From contig JAKSYS010000222.1 of assembly GCA_022925895.1 (NCBI GenBank), positions 1-64,000 of the forward strand: a stretch of 64,000 nt of DNA, given 5' to 3'. Position 1 is the first letter of the stretch. Each line of letters starts with the position of its first letter. This DNA is from Fragilaria crotonensis. Lineage: Eukaryota > Bacillariophyta > Fragilariophyceae > Fragilariales > Fragilariaceae. Both the position numbers and the translations under genes were made by a program. Of this stretch, positions 43,041-53,900 are shown piece after piece. A model generated the notes under the pieces. The model was not told the DNA's origin. It saw only the letters and a list, made by a program, of their open reading frames with translations, and did not search any database.

Positions 43041-43847
43041 ATGAAGTTCACTTCTCTCCAAGCGCGTCTTGCAATGCTCATCGCCATGATTGCATGTCAT
43101 GTCACTGTAACTTATGGATTCGCCCCTGGCGCATTATCATCGTCATTGACTGCCAAAACGTATATGCCACAAACACAAACAACAGCAACGACTACTACAT
43201 TCCTAAACATGGTGGACAATGACAAGGAAGAATTCATGAAATTTGCACGTCAATCTCGATCGGCTGGATCGAATGATCGTGTCGTCGAATTGGTCCGTCC
43301 CCTTGGAATTGTCTTGGCCGATGATGGTCAGGGCAATGTTTACGTGCAAACTGTTGCACCACGAGGTAATGCCGCACGAACGGGTATGGTACGTGTGGTT
43401 TATCTGTCTTTTACACAAATAGTTGACTCTGTCATGCGAGTATTCGTTTTTGTGTATCACTGGGTAGATACTGCACACTAGACTCGTCTATCAACTCTGA
43501 AAACACCCGGTCTCACACCCTTGCTACTCTCATCTCCATTCATCATGAATTCAAAACAAAAACGCATCAACAACAACATTAATCAGGTCAAGGAGGGTGA
43601 CATTGTGACCATGTGCAGTGCCACCTTTGGGAATGAAATGTGGTCGACTCGTGGGGTGGGCCTCACTCGTGTCTTGGCGGCCATTCGGGTCCGTGCCGGA
43701 TCGACGGTCAAGTTGGCCCTGGAAAGTCCCGGTGAGGGGAAACGCAAGGCTGCCCTCACTGCCAAACAAGTCAAGGAGGCCAACGAGGCACGCATGGCCG
43801 CGCAGGCCAAGAAAGATCGACTCTTGTCGGAATTGGAGAGGGGATGA
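43041..43847 (+). CDS. Plastid-targeted PDZ-like protein (two exons)
   Basis: Exons 43041-43388 and 43587-43847 with a 198-nt intron (GTACGT...AATCAG) give 202 residues. The start is a signal peptide followed by VTYGFAPGALS, the plastid FAP motif, and a short Thr-rich transit region. The mature part has RPLGIVLADDGQGNVYVQTV, PRGNAARTGM|VKEGDIVTMC, a GVGLTRVLAAIRVRAGSTVKL segment and a Lys/Arg/Glu-rich helix to the end. The GI.L.....G..V......G.A...G.VK.GD pattern and the closing strand resemble a single PDZ domain without a protease, as in small plastid scaffold proteins. The intron falls between GM and VKEGD, inside the domain, which supports the join. Function is not known. Confidence 0.75.
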
Positions 43848-44247
43848 ACAGAAATTGAAGGGCAAGTTCTTTGGTCTTTTTTGAAATGTTGATCCAGCAA
43901 CACAACAATACTACTAGTTCGACGACCTAATAACAGTTCAAATTACTGCCCAATATGCTTTTGACTTTCATATCACTGTCGACATCTCTGTATTCTCAGT
44001 TTCAAGCGTGTTGGACTGACATCTTAAACGCAACGTTGGGCGTCAGGTGCACAATCACGTGCGACAATATTTTCAGTTACTGATAGAATGGTTTATCACT
44101 CGGATGACCTCGAACGAATTTGTGATCTTTCGTTTCGTGCAGCGTTTGCGTACGCCGGACTCTACATGCTGACGTCAAGTTCGTCAAGTGCTTTCTTGAC
44201 TCGGAGTCTAATCTTGGATTCGAAAGCGCAGCATGCAGCGTACTGAG

Positions 44248-44968
44248 CCGCTTTGAACCAATAATTTACCGCACGATCCGACTAAGGATATCTGTTTCAC
44301 GCGGCCTCCAGCTTCATTTCCGTTGCGTTAAGAATTCTTTTCAATGTTCTCGTTTATGCCGAAAATGAATCATTCTTGTACTGGACTAAGTATTCATTGA
44401 GTTATCAAACATTCTGAAGGCCTCGCTTCGGCACTTTTTGGTTCAATGCGGAGCATTAAAAAATAAACGTACATTAAGTAAAATCAATAGGTGGGCGCGT
44501 AGTTTTTTTTCACACGTTTACATGTATTCTCGCCAAACAAATTTCTACTGCTACGCTCTTGGCAACGTGTATGTTCATATTGTAACTGTGACAGCACCAG
44601 ATTTCATGGATTACCAAACTAATCACGTAGATTTCATGGCGCGGTACGAGAGTTCAGGCGCAGCTAAAAATGTCGCAAGCATTGACAAATATTAAGCGCC
44701 TTGAGGTAGCATATAAAGTGAGGCCCGGCTCAACGTGGGAAAAATTCAAACTCCAAACAATTCTCCCAATCAAAAACTCAGTGCAATGCACTGTAAGACA
44801 GATCACTCAAGCTTGCTTTTAACCAAGTAGAGTAATTCTTCATCATGAGAAAATGAACAAGTTCTCCATACAAAAAATGCTCGAATATGACTTTTTACCA
44901 AATGTTTGCGTAGGAACCAAAAAAATTACCACTTGATTGGTTCAAAGCGAATTATTGGTTCAAAGCGG
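44248..44968. repeat. Perfect 19-bp inverted repeats 684 bp apart (candidate MITE)
   Basis: CCGCTTTGAACCAATAATT at 44248-44266 is exactly inverted at 44950-44968. An extra partial copy, GATTGGTTCAAAGCGAA, lies just inside the right end (about 44935). I see no gene between them and no clear target duplication outside. A non-autonomous transposon with eroded flanks is the simplest reading. Confidence 0.5.
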
Positions 44969-45009
44969 TTTTTAACTGGTACAGTACTGCATACATATCA
45001 TACATAGAT

Positions 45010-45090
45010 CACGCAATCATGCATGAGCAAAAACACATCTTGTTGTAAACATCTCTTCATCGCTGTTGCCTAAAAGGCATAATTACAAGT
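45010..45090. repeat. 81-bp direct repeat, left copy
   Basis: The sequence from CACGCAATCATGCATGAGCA to AATTACAAGT recurs with few mismatches and no visible gaps at 46977-47057. The pair brackets the oxidoreductase gene. Confidence 0.85.
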
Positions 45091-45232
45091 ATCATCAAGC
45101 AGGTCTCCTAGAGTCCTAGAGAGCGAGAGAGAAGGTCGTTGCATTACCCCGTTTCCTCATTTGGTCTGCAAACCTACAGTTCTCTAACCTCCTTGCGTAC
45201 CCACTTCCCTAAAGCTATGCTGAATGTTCACT

Positions 45233-46393
45233 TTAGTCATCTGCAATCTTGATAACCACCTTGCCATGAGCATGTATAGACTGTTGTAATCGAAAGGCTT
45301 TACGGACCCCCTCCTCAGTAAAGTCAAAAGGCGAGGATGGATCAAGCACCGGTTGGAGCTTCCCGTCCGTTACATCTTGGAACAATCCCGCAAAGTCTCC
45401 CTCCTCGAGCTTGAGTGCTGCCGGAACGACCCAGAGTGGCAAACGTGGATTGAGACGCGTCCACAGCATGCGTCCGATCACCCACGTCATCACTCGAGTC
45501 ATATCCAGAAAAGAATGTATCTCAATATCGTTTTCGACGCCCGGCAATAGCGAAACGTACGTACCGCCTCTTCGAATGGCGGTTCCAGGACCTACGACTC
45601 CGCCCTTGCTCCAATTGGGTCCGTCCACTAAGTCAATAACCACATCCAATTGCTGTGATGATGATGATGACGACGACGAGGATGCATCGCAAAACGTGGG
45701 ATCTTCCCACCAGTTGTGTGTACGGTAGTCGATGACTCGATCCGCGCCTAGCTGGAGGCACAAGTCGCATTGGGTGGAAACCGTTGCGACAAAGGAAGCC
45801 CCTCCAAGAGGTTTGGCATATTGTAGGAGAGACGTTCCCACACCGCCGCTCCCCCCAATGACCAAAACACGGTCTCCGGCCTTGACATATTCTCGAATAA
45901 TTCGCTTCGCAGCCATGCTCGAGGCGGGGAGTCCACAAGATAAAACTGAAGGAATTGACGAGGGACAGTGTTCGGTCAAGCTCGTCTTGACGAGCCGATA
46001 CTCGGCCACGCCTCCTACCGGACCCGGTTCCTCAAATCGGGACACCACATAGTTTCCCGGCTGAAACTTGGAGTTGTGCGATTTCACTACGACTCCGCTC
46101 GCATCGCTGCCCACGACGTAGGGGTGGCCAGATTTTGGGAGCTGGGCATAGTCGCAGCTGCCCTTAAGGACTCGCACGTCTCCCGGAGCCAGAGCACACG
46201 CCAGGACACGAATCAGGAGGTGATCGTGATCACATTCCTCAAGAGTCGGAACGGGCCAATCTGTAACCACAAACACCTGGTCCTCAATGCTTCCAAATCC
46301 ACGCGAAATGGCCGCCTTCATGGTGGTAGGAATGCTGCCGCTGACAAGACGTGCTGCAACTGTCTCGTTCGATACTTTCGTCGCTGTGCTCAT
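45233..46393 (-). CDS. Zinc-independent MDR oxidoreductase (quinone-reductase-like)
   Basis: 386 residues from ATG at 46393 (the frame continues upstream without ATG). The N-terminal GroES-like half has ALAPGDVRVLKGSC, HPYVVGSDASGVVV and FQPGNYVV. The Rossmann half has RVLVIGGSGGVGTSLLQYAK for NADPH, LGADRVIDYRTHNWWED, and a long polySer insert before QLDVVIDLVDGPNW. The C-terminus is KAFRLQQSIHAHGKVVIKI. Catalytic and structural zinc ligands of classical alcohol dehydrogenases are absent. This fits the quinone oxidoreductase/RTN4IP1-like branch, which uses NADPH to reduce quinones or enones. No targeting peptide is evident, so it is likely cytosolic. Substrate cannot be told from sequence. 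Confidence 0.88.
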   Translation of the reverse strand: MSTATKVSNETVAARLVSGSIPTTMKAAISRGFGSIEDQVFVVTDWPVPTLEECDHDHLLIRVLACALAPGDVRVLKGSCDYAQLPKSGHPYVVGSDASGVVVKSHNSKFQPGNYVVSRFEEPGPVGGVAEYRLVKTSLTEHCPSSIPSVLSCGLPASSMAAKRIIREYVKAGDRVLVIGGSGGVGTSLLQYAKPLGGASFVATVSTQCDLCLQLGADRVIDYRTHNWWEDPTFCDASSSSSSSSSQQLDVVIDLVDGPNWSKGGVVGPGTAIRRGGTYVSLLPGVENDIEIHSFLDMTRVMTWVIGRMLWTRLNPRLPLWVVPAALKLEEGDFAGLFQDVTDGKLQPVLDPSSPFDFTEEGVRKAFRLQQSIHAHGKVVIKIADD

Positions 46394-46606
46394 TGTTTCG
46401 TCTGTGAACCTCACCTTGCATGCTTCTACTGAACAAATGAGCTCTTAATCTCTGTTTTATGAGCTTCTCGTTTCGTTCTTCGCACTTGTACTGTATCTTT
46501 CTGTAAGCAACTACATTTTGATCGTTCCAAGCACTATATTTGTAGATGCGCGCTTTTGGGTGTCAGGTTTGTGTTCGCATTATGGCTGGATGCAAATTCT
46601 TGTCTT

Positions 46607-46952
46607 TTTAAGGCGATCTGGCCGGCGCGCCTACGAGCGCCTAAAACTCGCAAATTTAGGCGCTTTGTCGAAGTCTAATTTAGGCGCTGGGGTTAGGGGT
46701 TAGGGTTACAGTACAGTGTCACAGTGCCAGTACTAAAATCAAGACAAAGGCGGATCACCACAGTACTACTGTACAACTTATGTATCGTCGTACTGGTACC
46801 GGCTACTGTTTATAGTTGTACTGTCTACTGTATATAAATATATATACAGTATTTTTATCTCTATTCTCGTTTAATTTCTTAGGCGCTTTGTCGAAGTCGA
46901 ACTTTAGGCCCGATCATGCTCATTTTTTAGGCGCCCGCCTTAAAAAATCACC
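46607..46952. repeat. Candidate small element with AAGGCG-type inverted ends and internal direct repeat
   Basis: TTTTTAAGGCG on the left faces CGCCTTAAAAAA on the right. TTTAGGCGCTTTGTCGAAGTC at about 46656 is repeated at about 46881 in the same direction. The middle contains GGGGTTAGGGGTTAGGGTT and AGTACTGTAC words. No target duplication is visible. Confidence 0.4.
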
Positions 46953-46976
46953 CCTGAGCATACCGCATAAATAAAC

Positions 46977-47057
46977 CACGCAATCATGCATGAGCAAAAA
47001 CATATCTTGTTGTAAACATCTCTTCATCGGTGTTGCCTAAAAGGCCTGATTACAAGT
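46977..47057. repeat. 81-bp direct repeat, right copy
   Basis: Second copy of the sequence at 45010-45090. A 93-residue frame overlaps it (47030-47311) but resembles nothing I recognise. Confidence 0.85.
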
Positions 47058-47311
47058 GTCGACTTGATGACTTTACAATCTGGCATTCTCAACATAAGTT
47101 TTGGCGATCGCTAATCAAAACGTGGACTACTTCACATGGTTTCTGGTCGCAAGCACGTATCATGAAGCCGAAGTCATCCCACAACCTCCTATTGTACTGG
47201 CGCAATTTATGCCATGAGTGTCTTGCCGAACAGGATACCACACAGTTCTTCACTGCTGGTGAACTTGATTTATCCAACCTGCCTTCTGACACTGCGTGTG
47301 CAATCTTGTAA

Positions 47312-48030
47312 AGGTTGGTTTGCTCAGCGATTGGTTATTCAAGGCGTCCACGTATCATTCTATGACTAAATCCAACCAAAATTGTTCCACCTTCGCGACA
47401 TCAGAAACAACAATAGGAATACACTCGATTATCCGCGCAAACTATTCTTGATGGAGGCATTTCATGTTGCTTGCCAGAAATGGGCAGCCACATTTGTCAG
47501 TGACAGAGATCGTGGGAGTATAGCTTGAATCATGAGGTGGATGTAGCGATAGGCGACACGCCAGTCCCGAATCGGAAGCAGACCTGCCTTTGACCTATGA
47601 CACATCAAAGACAATTACCCTGCCATTCTCACCTCTGCTTGATCCCAAATACGAATAAAATTTCAGAGGCACAAAGTATAACAAGTTTCATAAATAGTAG
47701 CGCGTATCAGAGGTGTTGACCCCCCAAACACGATCACCGTCAACACTGGCACAATAACAACCACACAGCGCCCCCTTCATCTTGTCATGGTTGATCTTAA
47801 TCCCAACGACCTCCTCCGAATTCTCTATCTACTTCCTAAATGATCTGTCGACATCTCTGCATTCTCTGTTTCAAGAATATTTGAGTGACGTTCGAAACGC
47901 AACGAACGTAAGGTGTACATTATGTTTGACGACAACTACATGAACACATAAAATCATCGCTATTCTGTTATATAGCACGCAATTGTGGTTCGTACATAAG
48001 TAGACGGCCACATATGGCAATCGTTCCATT
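47312..48030. other. Intergenic with remnants of the PDZ-gene locus flanks
   Basis: 47571-47660 resembles the 5' flank of the PDZ-like gene (42700-42810: GAAGCAGACCTGC, CTTTGACC.ATGACACATCA, CTCACCTC.GCTTGATCCC). 47838-47960 resembles its 3' flank (43966-44090: CTGTCGACATCTCTG.ATTCTC.GTTTCAAG, GAAACGCAACG). The coding part is missing, as if the gene was deleted from a duplicated copy. Confidence 0.6.
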
Positions 48031-50078
48031 TTATAATGTATGTTGGCAGCACGGTGTGCTACCTTCTGGTACGCCATCGCTGTCACCATGGTCGAGAGTA
48101 ACAGAGCCATACGATGTCGCGTTCGACGACTCACTACCAGTTGACGGCTGGTCTGGATGATGAGGACAGCACGAGTTGGTTTGCACTCCAGCTTCGGCTC
48201 TGACATCCTTGGAGGGCGGCATCTTTGCAGCAAAGACAGCATCCTTGGCATTAAACAGAATGTGGCCGCCAACAATGCCCAAGATGATACACATAAAGAG
48301 AGGACCTGAATAAGTCATAACGACCAACATGGCAAAGTACCCAATGGTAAGTTGGAGGCCGTAAAACATGGCGGAAGCAGCTAATCGACGGTAGCCTGCT
48401 CCCATGGATGATATGACCATGCGTCGACGCATGATTACAGCCTCCAAAAAGACGCCGACGACAAGTGAGCCAATGGCGGCTGCCACAAACTTGCCCTCGG
48501 TATTCAAGACCCATTCCGGAAAGAGGTAAATGACACACACCGTGTCCATCCAATGGAAACCATCCATGTACATGGAAGTGCCACCGTAGCAAAATGGTTC
48601 TTTGGCAGAGTTGGTGGAATTGTAAACGACGGATGTCGAGGGGACACCGGGCACCGTAAATTGCCAACTGCCCATGCATTTGGCGTTGTGGACACCATAA
48701 GGGCATTCTGCAACGGCCTGTGCTACATCGTGACCCGATGTTGACAATGCATTTGGGTCAAGGCAGTATAACGAGTATCCCGAAGTGACGTATGATTCGG
48801 CACGATCCGCATTCGGAATGTCGAGACAACTCATCCAACAAAAAAAGTTGGTAGAATTGTTACAGTCGCCTGGGCTTCCAACCATTTGCAGGCGGCGGCG
48901 CGAAGGTACAATCGGAAATGGCAGTTTTGAAAAGTTCGGAGGCGAGGCAGCACTGGCCGATCCGCATCCAATTGAGATGGAATCGGAAGTGTCACCTTGT
49001 CCGTATACTCGCTTGGAGGAGAGTGTCATCGACTGCTTCATTTCACGAAACGTTTTTGGAGGAGATTCCTGAATGATGGCACTTTCAGGAACCAAGTGCA
49101 CTGTATTGGAAGGAATAAGATCAGGAACAGAATATAGAGAAGCATTGACGTTGGATCCATTTGGTGACACTTACTCATTCCGTACCACGCTCGTTCGTCG
49201 CCCTTTTGCATGGTCACAGCGTGCCGAGTTGCTCTAAGTGGTACAGGAGAATGCAGCCAATGTTCCGCCCCAGCACCGAGCATGATGGCAATAGAGTTTG
49301 GTTGAAATATCGCTCTCGTGCTCACGCCGTCTTCATCCTTGAACCAGAACGATTCGTCTGCATCGTGGTCACCAGTCGTAGACTCTCGACAATTCAAGGC
49401 AGGAACGAATGCAAGAAAGAGTCCAGCATCAGAATGCCAGTCCAAAGACGATTGTTCATGTGCACTCTTCTTAGAATACACGTGGAAATGTTCAAGATGA
49501 TTTCCAGCCTTGACGATGGATGCCACACGATCATACGAAAGACCCTTGGAATCGCGCAATAGCACCGAGCTGTAGTTGTTGTTATTGTTGCTGCTGCCGC
49601 TGTCACGAATCAAACGGTCCAAAGCGTCGACAAAGGCATCTGCAGCAACCGCAACTTCATCACGAATCTGCTCCATGGAAGTTGCCGTATCCAGGCCACA
49701 ATATTGTGCAAGATTTGTAGGAAGAGGACGAGGCGTGTTTCCGGCAGTCGCGGTTGCCACGGTGGTTCGTACCGTGCTTCCGTCGTCCAGTAGTGCAGTG
49801 TCCGAGTTATCAACCTGTAAGAGTTGATTTTCACATCGACAGAGCCCATCGAGAGCGGCATGTCGAAACATATTGTTGAAGGATGATGATTCAATAGACA
49901 AGAGACCAGTTGTCTTGAGGATAGTGGCAAACTCCTCAGATCGCTGATTCGAAAGGAGGTCCTGCAAGCTAAAGGAAGGGACAATTCTCTCTCCCGCTTG
50001 CGGTGGCATTCCTTCAACAGTTGAGAAGCATATGCTTGCTGCAGTCACCAACAGCAGCTTAAACAACGAGGGTATCAT
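48031..50078 (-). CDS. Fusion of an iron-oxygenase-like ectodomain with a CTR copper transporter
   Basis: Exons 49175-50078 and 48031-49100 join in frame across a 74-nt intron (GTAAGT...AATACAG), giving 657 residues. A signal peptide (MIPSLFKLLLVTAASICFST) is followed by an N-terminal domain. It has LDWHSDAGLFLAF, then FQPNSIAIMLGAGAEHWLHS and ATRHAVTM: an HxD...H...R layout as in 2-oxoglutarate/Fe(II) oxygenases. A Cys-rich stretch follows. The C-terminal CTR domain has MYMDGFHW, TM1 (VCVIYLFPEWVL), TM2 around AAAIGSLVVGVFLEAVIM, an MLVVM motif like the copper-relaying MxxxM, and the GIVGGHIL packing motif. CTR proteins import Cu(I) as trimers. Having both metal domains in one chain is inferred from the splice; two separate genes are the alternative. 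Confidence 0.78.
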
Positions 50079-51784
50079 TTTGGATTGGATCAATTTGTAT
50101 TGAAGAGTAGAAAGTGTGCTTGAAGCAGAGGACGATTGAAAGAGCGCAAGTTGTTTTGTGCCTTTCTCGTGTCAAATTCATTAACAGCAGTGTTCGAAAT
50201 CGTGCTGCTGCGTGCCTTTCTCCTGGTCATTTGAGTCCGATCAGTCCTCTGTGCAAGATACAACAACAGCCACGAATTCAGTAGGCTATTTAATGCCATT
50301 CCACTATCGATTTCCTGCACATGTTGAAACGTCATGCGTCATCGACGTTGAAAACAATGCATAAGTGGGAATGGATTCCTTAATACTGCACGCAATCCGA
50401 TCCGTGAATTATGACCAATAAAAGGCCTCTCAAAAATTTCAGTGGGAATTCTCAGGAAGAGCTTCAAGTCGTGGGCTGTACGGCAAGGAATCCTGATCCG
50501 ATTCTACAGTACTACAAGAACAAGTACTAGTACAAGAGTATATACCGCAAAGCACCACCCACTTATGATGCCTAACTCCGACGACCATGCATTTGCTTGC
50601 CCCGTACGACCAGAGTAGAATCGATCGGATCCACCTGTCTGAAATCCACACCCAATAGATCAGAATCATTCAAGCAGCACTCGGAGATGATGCTAAAATT
50701 TTCAATAATGCAAATCGCCCTGTTAAGAATCTACTGGAGTAGACACTAGTGCCACAGCCAATTGAGTGATTTCATTTGCCCAACCACAGTCCAACAATGT
50801 ACACCCTAAACTGCTTGGTAACAGCCCAACAACAGGAATGCCCAAGACGGCCAACACAATCATCAACTCTTGACGGATAACCACTGCTGTCTCAACGAGC
50901 ACTTGTGGGACGATCAGGAGTAGGATCTACATCAAATCAGATTTGTTACAGGCTTCAACCCAGATAACTCTAAACGAACGTGTGACGACCATGTTTTGTG
51001 ATCTTCTCAATCAAGCCATGCCCTGCGCAAGGATATCAAAGTTCCAAAGGATACTAAAGTCTCCTCATCAAATGAATCACAATGGGTGCAAGTCTAGCAT
51101 CCAAGCATGCTCTATTGAAGCACCAAATCATGCTGTTACCCTCAGTTGATTCCAATCCTCAAAGATGTTACAAATGACACAAAGGAATTTGTAACATTCA
51201 AAATGTGCCGTTACAACCTAGCTGTGCTGCTTCAAGGAGCAATCTGATTCCAGAACCATTTGCTCTCAAGACAGCATGTAATGTTCATGATGTATATCGG
51301 GAAAGAAGCCATGCACCATCTCACGGATAGAATCCAAGCAACCTCTGGTATTCAAGGTCGACAAACTCTGCAAGAAGCTTTAGTATGGCTTTTCAGTGTA
51401 GTGACAATGCAATGAACGGGAGCGGCAGCGGAAGACACCAACAGTGACGTCCACTAGCTCGGTCACAGGAAGAGTCGACATCCACTCGGCCGATAGAGAA
51501 AACACACCCTTCTTATGCAGCGGTGACAGCTGGATCCGATAATGTTTCTGGAATTCCAGAATCGGAACCTTGGCCTAGAGATGTCATACATGATGAGCAT
51601 AGCCTGAAAAGTGTGCACAGGTTCAAGCATTGACATCCATTTTGCAGGTTGAAAGAGCTCTACCACAAAGCAAACCTGAGAGAGGCATCTCAACATCAAG
51701 AAAAACAGCACAGACCAACACCTGCAGATATCACAAGCAGAATTGGCCAAGATGTTTCAAATGAGCAATACTGGATAATGACAT
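50079..51784. other. Intergenic, probably very old retroelement debris
   Basis: No intact frame. From about 50940 the plus strand reads FVTGFNPDNSKRTCDDHVL and, after many stops, EFVTFKMCRYNLAVLLQG. This could be eroded retrotransposon sequence, but the similarity is too weak to name. 50094-50940 shows nothing. Confidence 0.35.
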
Positions 51785-52072
51785 GTGTTAGATCTTTGCC
51801 AACTATCACCCAGTGGAATTGATAGAGGACATTCGACCATACCATTCCCGGCAACATATGCTAGAGGAAGGGATCAATTGGAATTCGAATTAGAAATGCT
51901 CCACGTAGCATCAGCACTTATGTTCGCAGGATACAAGGCTCTCAACAAGCAATTTGTCCTGTCAGATCAAAGGGCTTTTTTCTTCGATTTTGATACTGAC
52001 ACAATGTTCGGTAACTCAACACCAGCTCTCACAACTCCAACTCTGAGGATATTAAAGTCAAAAAATGTTTAG
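51785..52072 (+). pseudogene. Retroelement endonuclease-like fragment
   Basis: A 95-residue open frame contains KQFVLSDQRAFFFDFDTDTM, FGNSTPAL and LRILKSKNV. It resembles the SDHR..F.DFD...LFG end of endonuclease domains seen in diatom retroelements. Upstream and downstream frames are closed, so it is a relic. The family assignment is from memory of the motif only. Confidence 0.35.
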
Positions 52073-52189
52073 CAGGTCAGTCAATCCATTTCAGACCGAA
52101 AAATTGTCAGCAGGAAAACTGTAACGCATTCAGAAGAGGAGATCAACTCTAGGCACAAGGAGACATGCATGAGCATGTGGAGCAATTGG

Positions 52190-52650
52190 ATAAGACATCA
52201 TACAAGCTCGTTCCTCAGCGGAACACAAGGTACAGAAATGTCACTTTCCAGCTTGGTCAGTAGCATGTGCAAAAGTGAGAACAAAAAATGTTGTGTCAAC
52301 AAAAATGTGCATCCATGATGCGAATGTACAGGAGGGAATGTTGTCATTGAGCAATACGCACCGAGATACATGCCCAAGCCATAAGGCAATTCCCTGTCTT
52401 TACTCTGCTTCGTGGATGCCAGTCATGGCAGTGACCAGCATGCTGCATGCAGCTAACAGACTGGGATTCTTATCTTTTGCAACAGGGTGCCTATGGCGAT
52501 GTGGCACAGCACGCAACATAATACGGTTGAAGCTAGTACCTTCGGATGTGAATTTAGTTCTATTTTTGCAATACAACCTCTGTATGTTCAGGGCACCCAT
52601 CGAGGGCATAGGAGTGAAGCGCATGAGGGATTCTCGGACAAGGCAGTGTT
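52190..52650 (+). pseudogene. Decayed Ty1/copia RNase H fragment
   Basis: Across two frames one reads FVDASHGSD, QTGILIFCNRVPMAMWHST, HNTVEASTFGCEFSSI and YNLCMFRAPIEGIGV. This is the usual order of the copia RNase H domain (DADH, TG...FLN..PI.W.SK.QNTVE.STFGSEF, YKLRMFGVPIEG). Stops and frame changes show that it is dead. It differs from the better-preserved element at the right edge, so it is a separate insertion. Confidence 0.7.
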
Positions 52651-52885
52651 ACTTTGTTGGGACCGAGCAAATCCTACCAAAGTACTTGTGGCTGGACAGT
52701 AAATATATGAATACTGTGTGATTGATGGCAGTGTTACTTCGAGGGTCCGAGCAAATCCTACCGTACGTGTGGACTATATATATATGAAAGCTGTGTGATT
52801 GATGGCAATGTTTACTGTACTTCGAGGGGGCCGAGCAAATCCTACCATAAGTTTCGACAGTAAATATATGAATACTGTGTGATTG
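52646..52885. repeat. Three-copy tandem repeat of 77-85 bp
   Basis: Units begin at 52646, 52731 and 52808. Each contains CCGAGCAAATCCTACC and a tail of AAATATATGAATACTGTGTG or a close variant, followed by ATTG. It abuts the copia relic and may derive from its 3' end. Confidence 0.85.
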
Positions 52886-53441
52886 CTTTTTCCCGTGGTG
52901 TCCTATTCATGTATATGTCAACAATTACCAGTGATCTATTAAAGGGGAAATTGCTATTCCACCTGTTTTTTCACAACAACTTTAAATTTTCTTTCTTGTG
53001 ACACATGTTTTCTATGTAGACAACAGGTGTTTTTACAAAGATAACAGGTGTTTGCATAGTTTAACAGGTACAATACCCAGCCATATCCCCTTTGTTATGT
53101 TGTATGTTGCTAAGTTAGCAATGCGGTGGTCACCCAACTGGTCTGAAAGCACACTCTATTATCAAGCAACCTTTTTGTGATCATTGATCGAGCAGTAAGT
53201 CTTTTGACCATGGGATAACAATCATCCCATGTACTTACTCGATATTGTAAAAATCACTATTCCAGTTGTGATGGTAATTGGCTGTTATTGTAATAAGTTT
53301 TTCTAGTCATGGAGCAATTTACAGCAAAAACGAAGGCAAAAGGATCAAGGTGAATATTATAGGCATGTGTTACGTGTAGCTACTGCCAACTGGTGGTGCA
53401 AGTGAGTACGTCATCGATCGGTTTCAGAACAAATCCAATGT
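52886..53441. other. Intergenic, AT-rich
   Basis: No gene. Short near-repeats of CAACAGGTGTTT occur at about 53020-53060, and inverted CCCATG/CATGGGA pairs at about 53200-53235. Confidence 0.45.
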
Positions 53442-53449
53442 AGGACTAC

Positions 53450-53900
53450 CAAGGGTGGCATCATAAGGTTTAAATACGAAAGGTTTATTCAGGTTTAAAT
53501 ACTAAACCTTGATTTTGTTATTAGACGCACGGTTTTAAGGTTTAAAAACAGAAGACATTGTACAGTAGTCAGTACGTCAGTACTCAATGGTGACTCCTAT
53601 TTCTAGCATTGCTGTTCGTTGAGCAAAGCAAGACAATGGCTACTAGCCATTGTGGATTGTGATGCAGTCCCTATGGTGCATCCCTGTGTGGATTCACATA
53701 TTGCAGTGTTGCTATCATCATTGAAGTGCCAGCTAAAGTCCCCAAGCTTGTGTCCAGTGCACAAGATACTGAGTACTAGCTTGTAGTGGAGTACTACAAA
53801 TGACTCTTATTAGGTTTATTAATAAAATGTTTAATTATGGTTTAAATACTTAAACCTTATTTGAGACAGAGAAGAAATTAGGTTTAGCATGCCACCCTCG
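53450..53900. mobile_element. Non-autonomous hAT-like transposon (MITE), 451 bp
   Basis: The ends are CAAGGGTGGCAT and ATGCCACCCTCG, an 11 of 12 bp inverted match. They are flanked by the identical 8 bp AGGACTAC at 53442-53449 and 53901-53908. An 8-bp target duplication with ends starting CARGGG is the hAT pattern. Inside are inverted GGTTTAAATAC and AAACCT blocks and no coding frame. Confidence 0.85.

Noticed and set aside
46684-46708. Telomere-like GGGGTTAGGGGTTAGGGTT
   Set aside because: Two to three units only, inside a repeat-rich spacer; similar strings occur at 20942 and 58818. Not a telomere and not clearly an interstitial array.
49038-49170. Two separate genes in place of the oxygenase-CTR fusion
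   Set aside because: The downstream frame would need a GTG start inside what fits a consensus intron, and the splice phase matches exactly. Kept only as an alternative.
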